A stretch of 45,078 bases of DNA from Acidimicrobiaceae bacterium (GTDB lineage Bacteria > Actinomycetota > Acidimicrobiia > Acidimicrobiales > Ilumatobacteraceae), in the NCBI GenBank assembly GCA_012269985.1, contig JAAXJF010000018.1, positions 1 through 45,078 on the forward strand, read 5' to 3'. The notes under the pieces were generated by a model. That model had not been told where the DNA came from and ran no database searches. It saw only the letters and a list, made by a program, of their open reading frames with translations. The position numbers and the translations under genes are program-made. This document shows, one piece after another, positions 1-9,430 of the stretch (position 1 is its first letter; each line of letters starts with the position of its first letter).

Positions 1-633
1 GGAGAGGTTCGTCCCACCTCGGTTGCCCCGAGAGGAAAGGCTCGGGCGTTGGCGGCTCGAGCTCGCGCGGCGGCGAAAGGCGTTGATCTCGACGATCGAG
101 TAGTCGCCCGGCTTGTTGATTGGATGGGCGAAAATAGCGGGGCTCTCGATGGCATTCTCGACACGATTGCGAGCTCGCACAATGCCAAGACACGGGTCCG
201 AGTTGAAGAAGTTGAGCCACTGCTCGGAGAGGCAGGAGGAGTCCCTCCCTGGGATCTCACCGATGCGATCGACCGAGGCGATGCGGCCAAGGCAATCAGT
301 CTCCTTCACCGAATGGTTCAAGGCGGAGGACGACATCCGTTACAGGTCATGGCGATCCTGCATGGGCACTACGCTAAAATGTCGATGCTCGATGGCAGCG
401 GAGCGGACTCGCAAGATTCCGCTGCTGAGGTACTGGGAATGAAAAGCGGGTTTCCAGCAAAAAAGGCCCTCGAGGGTTCGCAACGCCTGGGAACCGATGG
501 TCTGCGCCGAGCAATGGGTTTGCTTGCCGATGCCGATCTTGATGTGCGCGGTCGGACGGGTCTCGACGATGTGGCGGTGACTGAGGTCTTAGTTGCCCGC
601 CTCGCCCGCCTTTCCCCGAGCCGACCACGCTGA
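1..633 (+). CDS. holA: DNA polymerase III subunit delta, C-terminal part (partial)
   Basis: This is the 3' part of a gene that enters from the left edge; the frame is open from base 1, so no start is called and an internal TTG at 49 should not be taken as one. About 210 residues are visible. They match the C-terminal clamp-loader part of HolA: a helical segment with the run LDGILDTIASS, then the collar region containing HPLQVMAILHGHY, with a basic LARLSPSRPR tail. Delta opens the beta sliding clamp in the DnaX clamp-loader complex. The pairing with a convergent rpsT gene directly downstream is the usual actinobacterial neighbourhood and supports the call. The ATP-binding-like N-terminal domain lies outside the window. 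Confidence 0.88.
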   Translation, partial: GEVRPTSVAPRGKARALAARARAAAKGVDLDDRVVARLVDWMGENSGALDGILDTIASSHNAKTRVRVEEVEPLLGEAGGVPPWDLTDAIDRGDAAKAISLLHRMVQGGGRHPLQVMAILHGHYAKMSMLDGSGADSQDSAAEVLGMKSGFPAKKALEGSQRLGTDGLRRAMGLLADADLDVRGRTGLDDVAVTEVLVARLARLSPSRPR

Positions 634-680
634 TGATGCATCTTGTGAGCTAAACCGAAATAGGCCCAGACGCGAAACAA

Positions 681-700
681 CCCGAGCACTGAGGCTCGGG
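681..700 (-). terminator. Hairpin between convergent holA and rpsT
   Basis: A perfect 7-bp stem (CCCGAGC/GCTCGGG) with a 6-nt loop lies between two converging genes. On the minus strand it is followed by TTGTTTC, so it fits best as the rpsT terminator; on the plus strand the downstream T content is low. It may act in both directions. Confidence 0.6.
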
Positions 701-722
701 TCGAACGTTAGTTGTCGACGGC

Positions 723-974
723 TTACAAGCCGGCGTTGATTTTCTGCATCAAGCGACTCTTCTTGCGGGGAGCAGTGTTCTTGTGTAACACGGCCTTCGC
801 AACGGCCCGGTCGATCTTGCTCATTGCGAGACGCACGGATGAGTCATCGTCTGACCTGGCGCTGGCGGTCGCGGTTTTCACTCGAGTCTTCAACTCGCTA
901 CGGACGGCGCGATTGCGCTCTGCCGCTTTTGCGTTGGTGAGAATTCGTTTTTTCTGGCTCTTAATATTCGCCAC
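723..974 (-). CDS. rpsT: 30S ribosomal protein S20
   Basis: This 83-residue, strongly basic, all-helical protein starts MANIKSQKKRI and carries the S20 hallmark NAKAAERNRAVRS near residue 14, then a Lys/Arg-rich C-terminus. S20 binds 16S rRNA early in 30S assembly. The start codon is GTG at 972-974, preceded on the minus strand by a GAGG Shine-Dalgarno about 6 nt upstream. The length is normal for the family. It is divergent from lepA with about 150 nt between the two starts, a conserved pairing in many bacteria. Confidence 0.97.
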   Translation of the reverse strand: MANIKSQKKRILTNAKAAERNRAVRSELKTRVKTATASARSDDDSSVRLAMSKIDRAVAKAVLHKNTAPRKKSRLMQKINAGL

Positions 975-997
975 GGTTACCTCAAGGTGTATGTGTG

Positions 998-1011
998 TGG
1001 TGCAGGCACCA
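998..1011. promoter_or_regulatory. Dyad TGGTGC-AG-GCACCA in the rpsT/lepA intergenic region
   Basis: A perfect 6+6 bp inverted repeat with a 2-nt centre lies 24 nt upstream of the rpsT start, in the shared rpsT/lepA intergenic region. It could be an operator or part of an rpsT leader structure. I could not place convincing -35/-10 boxes around it, so the role is unknown. Confidence 0.25.
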
Positions 1012-1125
1012 ATCGTGTCTCAAGATGATGCAGTGTGCGCAGTGCAAACTGTTTTCATCAGCGCAGTGAGACTATCGGTGCAAGAGGAACACTCCCAACG
1101 CCGGGCGGTAGCGTAGGGGGTAGCC

Positions 1126-2922
1126 ATGGACTCCGCATCTGGTCTTTCCCGCATCCGAAATTTCTCGATTATCGCCCACATTGATCATGGGAAATCGACG
1201 CTGTCCGACCGAATTCTTGAGATCACAGGTGCAGTGCAAACACGAGATATGAAAGCCCAATATCTCGATTCGATGGATCTTGAGCGTGAGCGGGGCATCA
1301 CCATCAAGGCCCAAAATGTTCGTGTCGAGTGGAATGGCCACGTCTTCCATCTCATCGACACCCCCGGCCATGTTGACTTTGGCTACGAGGTCTCACGTTC
1401 GCTAGCCGCATGTGAAGGTGTAGTGCTCGTCGTTGATGCTGCGCAGGGAATCGAGGCTCAAACTCTGGCGAACTGCTACTTGGCGCTTGAGAACGACCTT
1501 GAAATTGTGGCGTGCTTAAACAAAATCGATCTTCCTGCCGCAGACCCTGATCGATACGCAATGGAAATCGAGACGGTGCTCGGCATTCCTGCCGAGGAAA
1601 TTCTGCGGATTTCCGCAAAATCTGGCGAGGGGGTACCCGAACTTCTCGATGCAATCGCTGAGCGAATTCCCGCTCCGAAGGGCTCTGCCGACGAGTCGCT
1701 TCAGGCCCTTATTTTCGATTCACAATTCGACCAATATCGCGGTGTGGTGTCGTCTGTGCGTGTGATGAACGGGCATCTGCAAAGTGGAGCGAAGTTGTCG
1801 TTCATGCAGGCGGGTGCCCAACATGAGGCGCTTGAGATTGGGGTGCGCCAGCCGGCAACGGTGCCGGTCAAAGTACTTGGTCCGGGGGAGGTTGGCTACC
1901 TCATTGCGGGCATAAAAGATGTTGGCGACGCCCGTTCGGGAGAGACGGTCACGACCGCGTCAAAGGGCGCCGAAACACCGCTTGCCGGATACCGAGACCC
2001 CAAACCGATGGTGTTCTCCGGTTTGTTCCCAATCGATGGTGACGACTTTGAAGACCTTCGAGACGCGCTCGGCAAACTGAAGTTAAACGATGCATCAATC
2101 ACGTACACCCCTGAATCGTCGGGAGCGCTCGGGTTTGGGTTCCGGTGCGGGTTTCTCGGGTTGTTGCACATGGAAATCGTCAAAGAGCGGCTTGAGCGTG
2201 AGTTCGGTCTTGCACTCATCGCAACGGCGCCATCAGTTGAATACCGGGTGACTCGGACCGATGGTGATATCGCCATCGTTGATAACCCCGCTGAACTTCC
2301 TCCTCCGCAACAGGTCGAGTCGATTGAAGAACCGATTTTCAAAGTGTCGATCATCAGCCCCACTGAATACACCGGAGCCTTAATGGAGCTCTGCCAATCG
2401 CGTCGGGGTGAAATGAAGCGAATGGAGTACCTCTCACCGGAGCGAGTTGAGCTGGTGTACGACATTCCTCTCGCTGAAGTCGTTGTCGACTTCTTCGACC
2501 AGTTGAAGAGCCGGAGCCAGGGGTATGCGAGCCTCGATTATGAGTTGGCGGGATACCACCCATCGAATCTTGTACGAGTCGATTTGCTGCTGAATGGAAC
2601 GCCCGCCGACGCGTTCTCAACGATTGTGCACAGAGAAAGTGCCGATCAGTACGGCCGCCGGATGTGCGAGAAACTGAAAGAGTTGATTCCGAGGCAAATG
2701 TTTGATGTCCCGATCCAGGCAGCAATTGGGGGCAAGGTCATTGCACGAGAGACCGTTAAGGCTAAGCGCAAAGACGTCCTCGCGAAGTGCTACGGCGGCG
2801 ACATCACCCGTAAGCGCAAACTTCTTGAACGGCAAAAAGAGGGCAAGAAGAAAATGAAGGCCATCGGTCGGGTCGAAGTTCCAGGCGATGTGTTCATCTC
2901 TGCGTTGAAATTGGACGACTGA
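1126..2922 (+). CDS. lepA: Elongation factor 4 (translational GTPase LepA)
   Basis: This 598-residue protein has the LepA domain order: an N-terminal GTPase with G1 AHIDHGKST (about residues 17-25), the switch motif RGITIKAQ, G3 DTPGH, G4 NKID and G5 SAKSG; then EF-Tu domain 2-like and EF-G domain III/V-like parts. It ends in the LepA-specific C-terminal domain with [20 protein letters not shown]. LepA is a ribosome-binding GTPase that affects initiation and elongation under stress. Length matches the family (about 600). The start ATG has a purine-rich run (TAGGGGG) just upstream. An MFS gene begins 4 nt after its stop. Confidence 0.98.
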   Translation: MDSASGLSRIRNFSIIAHIDHGKSTLSDRILEITGAVQTRDMKAQYLDSMDLERERGITIKAQNVRVEWNGHVFHLIDTPGHVDFGYEVSRSLAACEGVVLVVDAAQGIEAQTLANCYLALENDLEIVACLNKIDLPAADPDRYAMEIETVLGIPAEEILRISAKSGEGVPELLDAIAERIPAPKGSADESLQALIFDSQFDQYRGVVSSVRVMNGHLQSGAKLSFMQAGAQHEALEIGVRQPATVPVKVLGPGEVGYLIAGIKDVGDARSGETVTTASKGAETPLAGYRDPKPMVFSGLFPIDGDDFEDLRDALGKLKLNDASITYTPESSGALGFGFRCGFLGLLHMEIVKERLEREFGLALIATAPSVEYRVTRTDGDIAIVDNPAELPPPQQVESIEEPIFKVSIISPTEYTGALMELCQSRRGEMKRMEYLSPERVELVYDIPLAEVVVDFFDQLKSRSQGYASLDYELAGYHPSNLVRVDLLLNGTPADAFSTIVHRESADQYGRRMCEKLKELIPRQMFDVPIQAAIGGKVIARETVKAKRKDVLAKCYGGDITRKRKLLERQKEGKKKMKAIGRVEVPGDVFISALKLDD

Positions 2923-2926
2923 GTCG

Positions 2927-4168
2927 ATGTCCCGTGCTGAGTCAACGACCTTTCGGTCGCTCCGTCACAAGAATGTGCGGAAGTACCTCGGCGGAATGGC
3001 TATATCGCAGATTGGGGCGTGGGTTCAGTTCACGACTGTCGCCGTAGTCGTCGATCGGTTGACCGAATCGACAACAGCCATTGGAGTCCTCACTGCATTG
3101 CAGTTTGGGCCTCTTCTCGTTATCGGGGCGTGGGCAGGGTCGTTGTCAGACCGAGTGAATCGTCACCGAGTGGTACTCATCACGCAGTCGCTGATGGCTG
3201 TTCAGGCAGTGCTGCTCGCACTAGCTCATGTCGCCGGCACGTTGACGCTGGGTTTCGTGTATGCCGCAACGCTTATGTTGGGCATTGTGTCGGCTCTCGA
3301 TAACCCCTCCCGGAGAGGGTTCCTTACCGAGCTCGTCGCGCCGGAAGAAATCTCAAATGCCATGTCGCTCAACACCGCAGCGATGACCGGTTCGCGAATT
3401 TTTGGACCTGCAATTGCGGCGTTGCTGATCAGTCCGTTGGGCGTCGGCTGGATGTTCGTCATCAATGCGGTCACGTCGGCAGCAATTATCTTCTCGATCA
3501 TCACGATCGATCGCTCGCTGGTGACCGAACCACCTCGCGTTGCAAAGGGCGGCCAGCCGATTCGAGAGGCCATTCGCTTCATTGCGCAAACACCGTTGTT
3601 TGCGTCGGTGTTCATCATCTACACAGTGGTTTCAACATTTGGGTATAACCACAACGTGGCGTTGCCTCGCATCGCCGACGCAGCGTGGGGAAATCGGATG
3701 TGGTTTGGCTGGGTTATGACGGCGACAAGCCTTGGCAGCCTCATCGGTTCGCTTCTCACAGCAGGTCGGCGTACCGTGACTGTGGGTTGGATGACGGCAA
3801 ACGCCTTCGTGCTCGGAGTCGCAGGAGTAGCTCTGGCATTTTCGTCGTCGGGGCCGGTTGCTCTCATTGTTGCCATCCCACTTGGGCTTGGAGGAGCGGG
3901 CTTCATCGCCTCGATGAATTCATGGAGCCAAGATATGTGTCCTCCTGAGATGCGTGGGCGTGTCCTGGCGTTCAGCGCGGTTGCCTTTCTTGGGTCGTAT
4001 CCAATCGGTGGCCCGATCACCGGCGTCATCGGCGACTCAATCGGTCTGAAGTGGTCGTTGCTCTATGGCGCGGTGATTGTGCTTGGCTGCGTGATGTGGC
4101 TGAGATTCGGTTTGATTTCTCGCTCGACCATGCGGGAACGCGCCGAGACGTCAACACTGTCAGTGTGA
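2927..4168 (+). CDS. MFS transporter (EntS/MFS_3-like drug or siderophore exporter)
   Basis: This 413-residue integral membrane protein has about 12 predicted hydrophobic segments. It carries the MFS loop 2-3 motif GxxSDRxxRxxV (GSLSDRVNRHRVV, around residue 75-87) and a second-half counterpart near RGRVLAFSAVAFLG. The N-terminus (FRSLRHKNVRKYLGGMAISQIGAWVQ) is typical of the MFS_3/EntS-like exporter group. The substrate cannot be read from sequence. The ATG is 4 nt after the lepA stop and the last 4 nt overlap the photolyase start (GTGA), so lepA, this gene and phr probably share a transcript. Confidence 0.85.
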   Translation: MSRAESTTFRSLRHKNVRKYLGGMAISQIGAWVQFTTVAVVVDRLTESTTAIGVLTALQFGPLLVIGAWAGSLSDRVNRHRVVLITQSLMAVQAVLLALAHVAGTLTLGFVYAATLMLGIVSALDNPSRRGFLTELVAPEEISNAMSLNTAAMTGSRIFGPAIAALLISPLGVGWMFVINAVTSAAIIFSIITIDRSLVTEPPRVAKGGQPIREAIRFIAQTPLFASVFIIYTVVSTFGYNHNVALPRIADAAWGNRMWFGWVMTATSLGSLIGSLLTAGRRTVTVGWMTANAFVLGVAGVALAFSSSGPVALIVAIPLGLGGAGFIASMNSWSQDMCPPEMRGRVLAFSAVAFLGSYPIGGPITGVIGDSIGLKWSLLYGAVIVLGCVMWLRFGLISRSTMRERAETSTLSV

Positions 4169-5487
4169 GCGCTTCCCCCGTCATCTTGTGGTTCCGGCGA
4201 GACTTGCGCGTCCGCGACCATCAGGCTCTTGAGCGGGCACTTTCGGTTGGTCCGGTGATGCCACTGTTTATTGTCGACCCGGCATTTGATCGAGCGGGCG
4301 GCCCACGTCGAGCCGCATTGGCCTCTGCCCTTCACGACCTCAGGCAGGCCACCGAAGGCGCGCTCGTCATTCGCCGAGGTCGTCCGGCCGAGGTGCTTAC
4401 AGAGATGGTGAAAACACACGGGGTCTCCGAAGTGCACGTGTCTCGCGATTACGGCCCATACGGGCACGGCCGCGATGCTGAGGTTGCAGCTGCCTTGCAA
4501 GAGGTTGGCTGTCGCTTCATTGGAACTGGCTCGCCGTATCTCGTTGCGCCGGGAGGGGTGTTGAAGGATGACGGTTCGCCGTATTCGGTCTTCACTCCGT
4601 TCCGGAAGCGATGGCGACTCACTCTCGACGCTTCTGAGTCGGTGCTCAATGATGCACCCTCCAACCCTGATTGGGTTTCGATCGACGACATCGGAGATCT
4701 GCTCGATCAGCGCGTCGACGATCTCGTTGACGACGAATTGACTGACCTTTCCTCCGAGCGCGTGACCCGGCGCTGGGCAACATTCGCTCGCGATGGTTTG
4801 CATCACTACAGCGACGTCCGAGATTTGCCGGCGGTCGATGGGACGAGCCGTATGTCGACCGCACTTCGATTTGGGGTGGTTCACCCGGCTCGACTACTGC
4901 AAGAACTCGACCCGACCTCCGAACATCACTCGACATTTGAAAGCGAACTTGCGTGGCGCGATTTCTACGCCGATGTTCTTTTCCGTCGCCCAGACTCTGC
5001 GTGGGCAAACCTCGACACGAAACTCAACGGCATTGCAATCGACACCGACGGCGCCGCACGAACTCGTTTCGAAATATGGGCACAGGGCATGACCGGGTTT
5101 CCGATCGTTGACGCAGGAATGCGCCAACTCGCTGCGACCGGGTGGATGCACAACCGGGTTCGGATGATTGCGGCGAGCTTCTTGGTGAAAGATCTTCATC
5201 TGCCGTGGCAGTGGGGTGCGAAGTGGTTTATGCAACATCTTGTCGACGGTGACCTCGCATCAAATAACCACGGTTGGCAGTGGGCGGCGGGCACTGGTAC
5301 GGATGCCGCGCCGTACTTCCGGGTGTTCAACCCGACGGCTCAAGCTGAGCGCTGGGATCCTGCGGGCGAGTATCAGCGCAGATGGATTCCCGAACTCAAC
5401 TCCGATCGCTACCCGGTGCCAATGGTTGACCATGGCGAGGAACGAAAAGAGGCATTACGGCGTTATGAAGCCGCGCGTGCTCGCTAG
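4165..5487 (+). CDS. phr: Deoxyribodipyrimidine photolyase (cryptochrome/photolyase family)
   Basis: The protein is 440 residues if it starts at the GTG that overlaps the MFS stop by 4 nt; a longer frame opening at 4051 lies wholly inside the MFS gene and is less likely. The N-terminus PVILWFRRDLRVRDHQAL is the photolyase antenna-binding Rossmann domain. The C-terminal half holds the FAD-binding helices: TGFPIVDAGMRQLAATGWMH, then NRVRMIAASFLVKDL, and further on NNHGWQWAAGTGTDAAPYFR and FNP. Trp and Asn residues of the flavin site are in place. It should repair UV-induced pyrimidine dimers using blue light, suggesting a sunlit habitat. A 6-4 or cryptochrome role is less likely but cannot be excluded. 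Confidence 0.93.
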   Translation: MSASPVILWFRRDLRVRDHQALERALSVGPVMPLFIVDPAFDRAGGPRRAALASALHDLRQATEGALVIRRGRPAEVLTEMVKTHGVSEVHVSRDYGPYGHGRDAEVAAALQEVGCRFIGTGSPYLVAPGGVLKDDGSPYSVFTPFRKRWRLTLDASESVLNDAPSNPDWVSIDDIGDLLDQRVDDLVDDELTDLSSERVTRRWATFARDGLHHYSDVRDLPAVDGTSRMSTALRFGVVHPARLLQELDPTSEHHSTFESELAWRDFYADVLFRRPDSAWANLDTKLNGIAIDTDGAARTRFEIWAQGMTGFPIVDAGMRQLAATGWMHNRVRMIAASFLVKDLHLPWQWGAKWFMQHLVDGDLASNNHGWQWAAGTGTDAAPYFRVFNPTAQAERWDPAGEYQRRWIPELNSDRYPVPMVDHGEERKEALRRYEAARAR

Positions 5488-5510
5488 CAGTCGATATCGT
5501 TGAGTGCCAG

Positions 5511-6509
5511 ATGCTCGACGACCGTAAGACTGCGATTCTCAGCGCTGTCGTTCATGAGTACATAGCGACAGCGCAGCCAGTGGGTTCTTCCCACCTTGTT
5601 GACGCGCCTGGAGTGGGTGTCTCTTCCGCAACAGTTCGAAATGAGCTTGCCCATCTAGAGCAAGAGGGATTTCTCATACAACCGCACACGTCAGCCGGTC
5701 GAATCCCAACCGATAAGGGATACCGATACTTCGTCGACAACCTCACAACGCCCGGCCCTCTTGATTTGGCTCAGACGGCTCAGATCGGCGACTTTTTCAC
5801 TGCTGCACACGGCCGTCTCGAAGAGATGTTGCACCAAACCTCCGACTTGCTTGCGAATCTCACCAATTCCGCGTCTTTAGTGGTGGGTCCGACACCGGCC
5901 GAGGTTGAGGTGCGAAGCGTTCAACTCGTCCCGCTAAGTTCCACCCACGCAACGGTGGTGGTCGTGTTTTCAAATGGGGCGGTGGAGAGTTCAACGATCG
6001 AACTTTCTGATGGCTGCGATGATGAACGGCTCGCTGATGCATCAGCGGTTCTCTCCCACAATTTGGTGGGGAAGAAACTCTCAGAGGTTACGACGATCGA
6101 CGGCGTCGAGAACATTGCGGTTGCGGCTCTGGCAGCCATGGCGCGAGATGCGGTTTTCCAGGTGTCCTCAGATGATCACGTGTATGTCGGAGGTACGTCT
6201 TCGGTCGCAGCTTCGTTTGATGCGGTCGAGGTTGTTCGCAATATTCTCCACACGCTTGAACAACAGTTTGTTGTGGTGTCGTTGGTGCGAGACGTGCTCG
6301 ATCGCGGAATGTCGGTTGCGATCGGGGGAGAACACGGTGTTGAGCCCTTGGCGGCGTGTTCGATCGTTGTCTCACCGGTTGTAGTTGAGGGTGAACACGT
6401 TGGCTCGGTGGGAGTGCTCGGACCAACTCGCATGAACTACCCGCAGGCGCTCGCTACGGTGGGCCTTGTGAGTGAGCGACTCGGTACCCGTCTCGAAGAG
6501 GGTTCGTGA
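5511..6509 (+). CDS. hrcA: Heat-inducible transcription repressor HrcA
   Basis: This 332-residue protein has the HrcA layout: an N-terminal winged helix (LDDRKTAILSAVVHEYIAT, then SSATVRNELAHLEQEGFL and PHTSAGRIPTDKGYRYF, residues about 1-75), followed by a GAF-like regulatory domain. The C-terminus GSVGVLGPTRMNYPQAL is characteristic. HrcA represses class I heat-shock genes by binding CIRCE. I found no CIRCE repeat upstream of hrcA or dnaJ here, so its targets (groE or dnaK) are probably elsewhere. The ATG lies 23 nt after phr; a TATCGT box ends 10 nt before the ATG and may be its own -10. dnaJ starts 3 nt after the stop. Confidence 0.96.
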   Translation: MLDDRKTAILSAVVHEYIATAQPVGSSHLVDAPGVGVSSATVRNELAHLEQEGFLIQPHTSAGRIPTDKGYRYFVDNLTTPGPLDLAQTAQIGDFFTAAHGRLEEMLHQTSDLLANLTNSASLVVGPTPAEVEVRSVQLVPLSSTHATVVVVFSNGAVESSTIELSDGCDDERLADASAVLSHNLVGKKLSEVTTIDGVENIAVAALAAMARDAVFQVSSDDHVYVGGTSSVAASFDAVEVVRNILHTLEQQFVVVSLVRDVLDRGMSVAIGGEHGVEPLAACSIVVSPVVVEGEHVGSVGVLGPTRMNYPQALATVGLVSERLGTRLEEGS

Positions 6510-6512
6510 CGA

Positions 6513-7643
6513 GTGGCTGATTACTACGAACTGCTTGGCGTTGACCGTTCGGCCAGCGCCGACGAGATCAAAAAGGCGTATCGGCGCCGAGCACGAGATT
6601 TGCATCCCGACGCGAACCCCGATGATCCACAGGCTGAGGATCGATTCAAGGAACTAGCTGTTGCGTACCAGGTGCTTTCCGATGACGATCAGCGCGCCCG
6701 CTATGACCGATTTGGCGAGGCAGGCGTCGGTGGGGCAGGAGGCCCATCGGCAGAAGACATCTTTGGCGGAGGCGGCCTTGGCGACATTTTCGACGCCTTC
6801 TTTGGGGGCTCGAGCCCGTTTGGTGGTGGTGACGGTCGAGGCGGTCCTGCGGGGCCGCCACGGGGCCAAGATATGGAGGTCGTCCTTGATCTCGAATTTG
6901 AGCAGGCTGTCTTTGGCGCAGAAGTCTCGGTCGATCTCCGTCTGCCCCAGCGGTGCGATGACTGCGCAGGTACCGGTGCCGGTGAAGGCACTCAGCCTGT
7001 GACCTGCGCAGATTGCAATGGTGCCGGCCAAGTGCGCCGTGTTCGACAAAGCATGCTCGGTCAGATGATGACGACGTCTGCATGTCCTCGGTGTTCGGGT
7101 CTCGGTGAGGTCATTGCAACTCCGTGTAGCGGATGTCGTGGAGAGGGCCGCATCACTGCTGAGCGCACCTACCAAGTTGAGGTGCCAGCGGGTGTTGATA
7201 CTGGGGCAACGTTGCGGCTGAGTCAGCGCGGAGCGGTGGGTGCTCGTGGTGGAGTAGCCGGAGACCTGTATGTGCACATTCGAGTTGCGGCCCACGAACG
7301 GTACGAACGTGAAGAGAATGATCTCGTTACTCACGTGCCAATCTCGATTGCCCAAGCAGCTCTCGGTACTGAGCTTACGCTTACAACCCTCGATGGTGAC
7401 GAAGAGTTTTCCATCCCTGCGGGTACTCAGCCTCATCACCAATTTGTACTGAAAGGGCGGGGTGTCCCTCGTTTACGAGGCAGGGGTCGCGGCGACCTTC
7501 GCGTGATCATCGATGTGGAAGTCCCGACAAAGTTGTCAGATTATGAAGAGCAGCTACTTCGGCAGTTTGCCGAAGAGCGGGGTGAGGTAACGGGTTCATC
7601 CGGCGGAGGTCTGTTCTCTCGAATCAAGTCAGCGTTTTCATAG
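6513..7643 (+). CDS. dnaJ: Molecular chaperone DnaJ
   Basis: This 376-residue type I J-protein has an N-terminal J domain ([21 protein letters not shown]) with the HPD motif at about residues 32-34 and a Gly/Phe-rich linker (about 70-115). Four CxxCxGxG-type zinc repeats follow ([32 protein letters not shown]), then the substrate-binding C-terminal domains with the conserved GDLYVHIRV. It stimulates DnaK ATP hydrolysis. The start is GTG, 3 nt after the hrcA stop. dnaK and grpE are not adjacent. The following rsmE gene is 10 nt away, the conserved dnaJ-rsmE order. Confidence 0.98.
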   Translation: MADYYELLGVDRSASADEIKKAYRRRARDLHPDANPDDPQAEDRFKELAVAYQVLSDDDQRARYDRFGEAGVGGAGGPSAEDIFGGGGLGDIFDAFFGGSSPFGGGDGRGGPAGPPRGQDMEVVLDLEFEQAVFGAEVSVDLRLPQRCDDCAGTGAGEGTQPVTCADCNGAGQVRRVRQSMLGQMMTTSACPRCSGLGEVIATPCSGCRGEGRITAERTYQVEVPAGVDTGATLRLSQRGAVGARGGVAGDLYVHIRVAAHERYEREENDLVTHVPISIAQAALGTELTLTTLDGDEEFSIPAGTQPHHQFVLKGRGVPRLRGRGRGDLRVIIDVEVPTKLSDYEEQLLRQFAEERGEVTGSSGGGLFSRIKSAFS

Positions 7644-7653
7644 GACGTCCCCG

Positions 7654-8316
7654 ATGGATGAGGTGCTGCGCCGCTCGGCCGCCCACATGTTGACCCCGGA
7701 TATCAACGATCCGCTGCTGAGCGATGATGCACTACATCACCTCAACAGAGTGCTGCGCTTGCGGGAAGGCGAATCTGTCACCGTCACGAACGGTAACGGC
7801 GAATGGCGGCAATGTCTGTGGACGGATACCGGGCTTGAGATCGCAGGTGAGATCCACCACGAACCCGCTCGTGATGATCTCGAGATATTGGTCGCGATTC
7901 CCAAAGGTGATCGGCTCGAGTGGATGGTGCAGAAACTCGTTGAACTCGGAGTTGATCGCATCAGGTTGTTGACGTCGGAACGGTCAGTTGTCAGATGGGA
8001 TAACCAACGCGCAGCGAAACAACTTGATCGGTTGCGTCGCGTTGCCGAATCGGCAATCGAGCAGTCTCGACGCATCTGGGGCTGTGAGATCGTTGGCCCG
8101 ACAGATGCGCGCGAGGTCTTGCCTACAATTCCGATTGCGGAACCTGGCGGACGGGATATCACTAGAGATGATCGGGTGATTGCGATCGGCCCAGAGGGTG
8201 GTTGGACTATCGAAGAGGTTCAGTGCGCATCGGAGACGATTGCGATCTCGCGCCAGGTACTTCGTGTGGAGACAGCGGCGATTGCTGCTGCAACGCTGAT
8301 GGCGGCGCAACGATGA
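7654..8316 (+). CDS. rsmE: 16S rRNA (uracil-1498-N3)-methyltransferase RsmE
   Basis: This 220-residue SPOUT methyltransferase has an N-terminal PUA-like part with HHLNRVLRLREGESV. The central segment KGDRLEWMVQKLVELGVDRI is the RsmE signature, and the SAM-binding knot is near VIAIGPEGGWTIEEV with LRVETAAIAA at the C-terminus. It methylates U1498 in helix 44 of 16S rRNA. The last 4 nt overlap the hemW start (ATGA), which suggests translational coupling. Length is slightly short but in range. Confidence 0.95.
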   Translation: MDEVLRRSAAHMLTPDINDPLLSDDALHHLNRVLRLREGESVTVTNGNGEWRQCLWTDTGLEIAGEIHHEPARDDLEILVAIPKGDRLEWMVQKLVELGVDRIRLLTSERSVVRWDNQRAAKQLDRLRRVAESAIEQSRRIWGCEIVGPTDAREVLPTIPIAEPGGRDITRDDRVIAIGPEGGWTIEEVQCASETIAISRQVLRVETAAIAAATLMAAQR

Positions 8317-9407
8317 CGTCTTCAGGGGACTTCGGTGTTTATCTCCACATACCGTTTTGTGCGCATCGTTGTGGGTATTGCGCCTTTGCGACATGGAGTG
8401 ATCGACATCATCTTGAGTCGGCGTATCTCGAAGCGGTCGGGGTTGATATCGAGCGAGCCGTGCAAAAAGGAATGCCTCCAGCGTCGAGTATTTTCGTCGG
8501 GGGAGGAACGCCGAGCCTAGTTTCTGCAGATCGGCTTGCATCAGCGATCTCATCAATTCCAAGACATGAAGACGCAGAGATCACGGTCGAGTGCAACCCT
8601 GACGATGTCACGTCAGAAGGTTTGCGCGAGTTGTGCGCAGTTGGAGTCAACCGCATCAGCCTTGGGGTGCAGTCGACGATCTCGCATGTTCTGACGTCCC
8701 TAGACCGAACTCATGACGTCGAAAATGTGCAACATGCGGTGGAGTGCATCCGCTCGGTTGGAATCTCGACATTTAATCTCGACCTCATCTACGGCACAGC
8801 GGGAGAAACGGTCGACGAATGGCGATCCTGCCTCACCGAATTACTCCGGCATGACCCGCCGCATATCTCCGCGTATGCGCTAACGGTTGAACCTGGCACT
8901 CCGCTCGCCGACCAGCGCGACCGGCACCCTGACGACGACGACCAGGCTGATAAATATGTTGTGGCAGATGAGGTGCTCTCATCTGCTGGCCTCGGCAACT
9001 ATGAGGTTTCGAATTGGGCTTCACCCGGGCATGAATGTCGACACAACCTTCTGTACTGGCGCCAAGGTAACTACCGAGGCTTCGGTTGTGCCGCTCATTC
9101 TCATGAGGACGGTCGGCGCTGGTGGAATGTGAGAACTCCAGACCGGTATATCGCACTTGTCGACGATGCTGCCTCGGTCGAGGCAGCGTCTGAAACTCTC
9201 GATGCAGCAACTCGCGCGTTCGAAGAACTCGAGTTGCGATTAAGGCTTCGTGAGGGGGTGCCCCGTGAGGCGCTTGACGGCGACGTTCTTGACGGCTTAG
9301 TGGAGCTGCGTGACGACCGCTGGGTGCTTACCCGAACCGGACGTCTCATGGCGAACGAGATCAGCACTCGACTCATCGTCCCATCGACAGTTGCCGGCGA
9401 CTACTGA
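8313..9407 (+). CDS. hemW: Radical SAM heme chaperone HemW
   Basis: The start is the ATG at 8313 overlapping the rsmE stop, giving 364 residues; an upstream frame opening at 8202 lies inside rsmE and is not used. The N-terminus GVYLHIPFCAHRCGYCAF carries the radical SAM CxxxCxxC cluster. GGGTPSL and the segment NPDDVTSEGLRELCAVGVNRISLGVQS follow, and the substrate-side region has NYEVSNWASPGHECRHNLLYW. These fit HemW, which delivers heme to apoproteins, rather than the longer HemN coproporphyrinogen dehydrogenase. The chaperone-RsmE-HemW neighbourhood is common in Gram-positive bacteria. Confidence 0.93.
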   Translation: MTSSGDFGVYLHIPFCAHRCGYCAFATWSDRHHLESAYLEAVGVDIERAVQKGMPPASSIFVGGGTPSLVSADRLASAISSIPRHEDAEITVECNPDDVTSEGLRELCAVGVNRISLGVQSTISHVLTSLDRTHDVENVQHAVECIRSVGISTFNLDLIYGTAGETVDEWRSCLTELLRHDPPHISAYALTVEPGTPLADQRDRHPDDDDQADKYVVADEVLSSAGLGNYEVSNWASPGHECRHNLLYWRQGNYRGFGCAAHSHEDGRRWWNVRTPDRYIALVDDAASVEAASETLDAATRAFEELELRLRLREGVPREALDGDVLDGLVELRDDRWVLTRTGRLMANEISTRLIVPSTVAGDY

Positions 9408-9418
9408 ACCGATATCAT
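9391..9418 (+). promoter_or_regulatory. Candidate promoter for tRNA-Val
   Basis: TTGCCG, a 16-nt spacer, then TATCAT (9413-9418) lies about 12 nt before the mature tRNA 5' end and overlaps the 3' end of hemW. The -10 box matches five of six consensus positions. Confidence 0.45.
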
Positions 9419-9430
9419 TCGAAGCGCTAC

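Noticed and set aside
4051-4164. N-terminal extension of the photolyase
   Set aside because: It lies within the MFS gene, and the GTG at 4165 forms a typical 4-nt stop/start overlap right before the conserved photolyase N-terminus.
4063-4884. 273-residue open frame on the minus strand
   Set aside because: It spans the end of the MFS gene and the phr gene on the opposite strand; both plus-strand products are well supported and this one has no motifs.
6654-7442. 262-residue open frame on the minus strand
   Set aside because: It is antisense to dnaJ; its many Cys and Thr residues mirror the zinc-finger codons of dnaJ.
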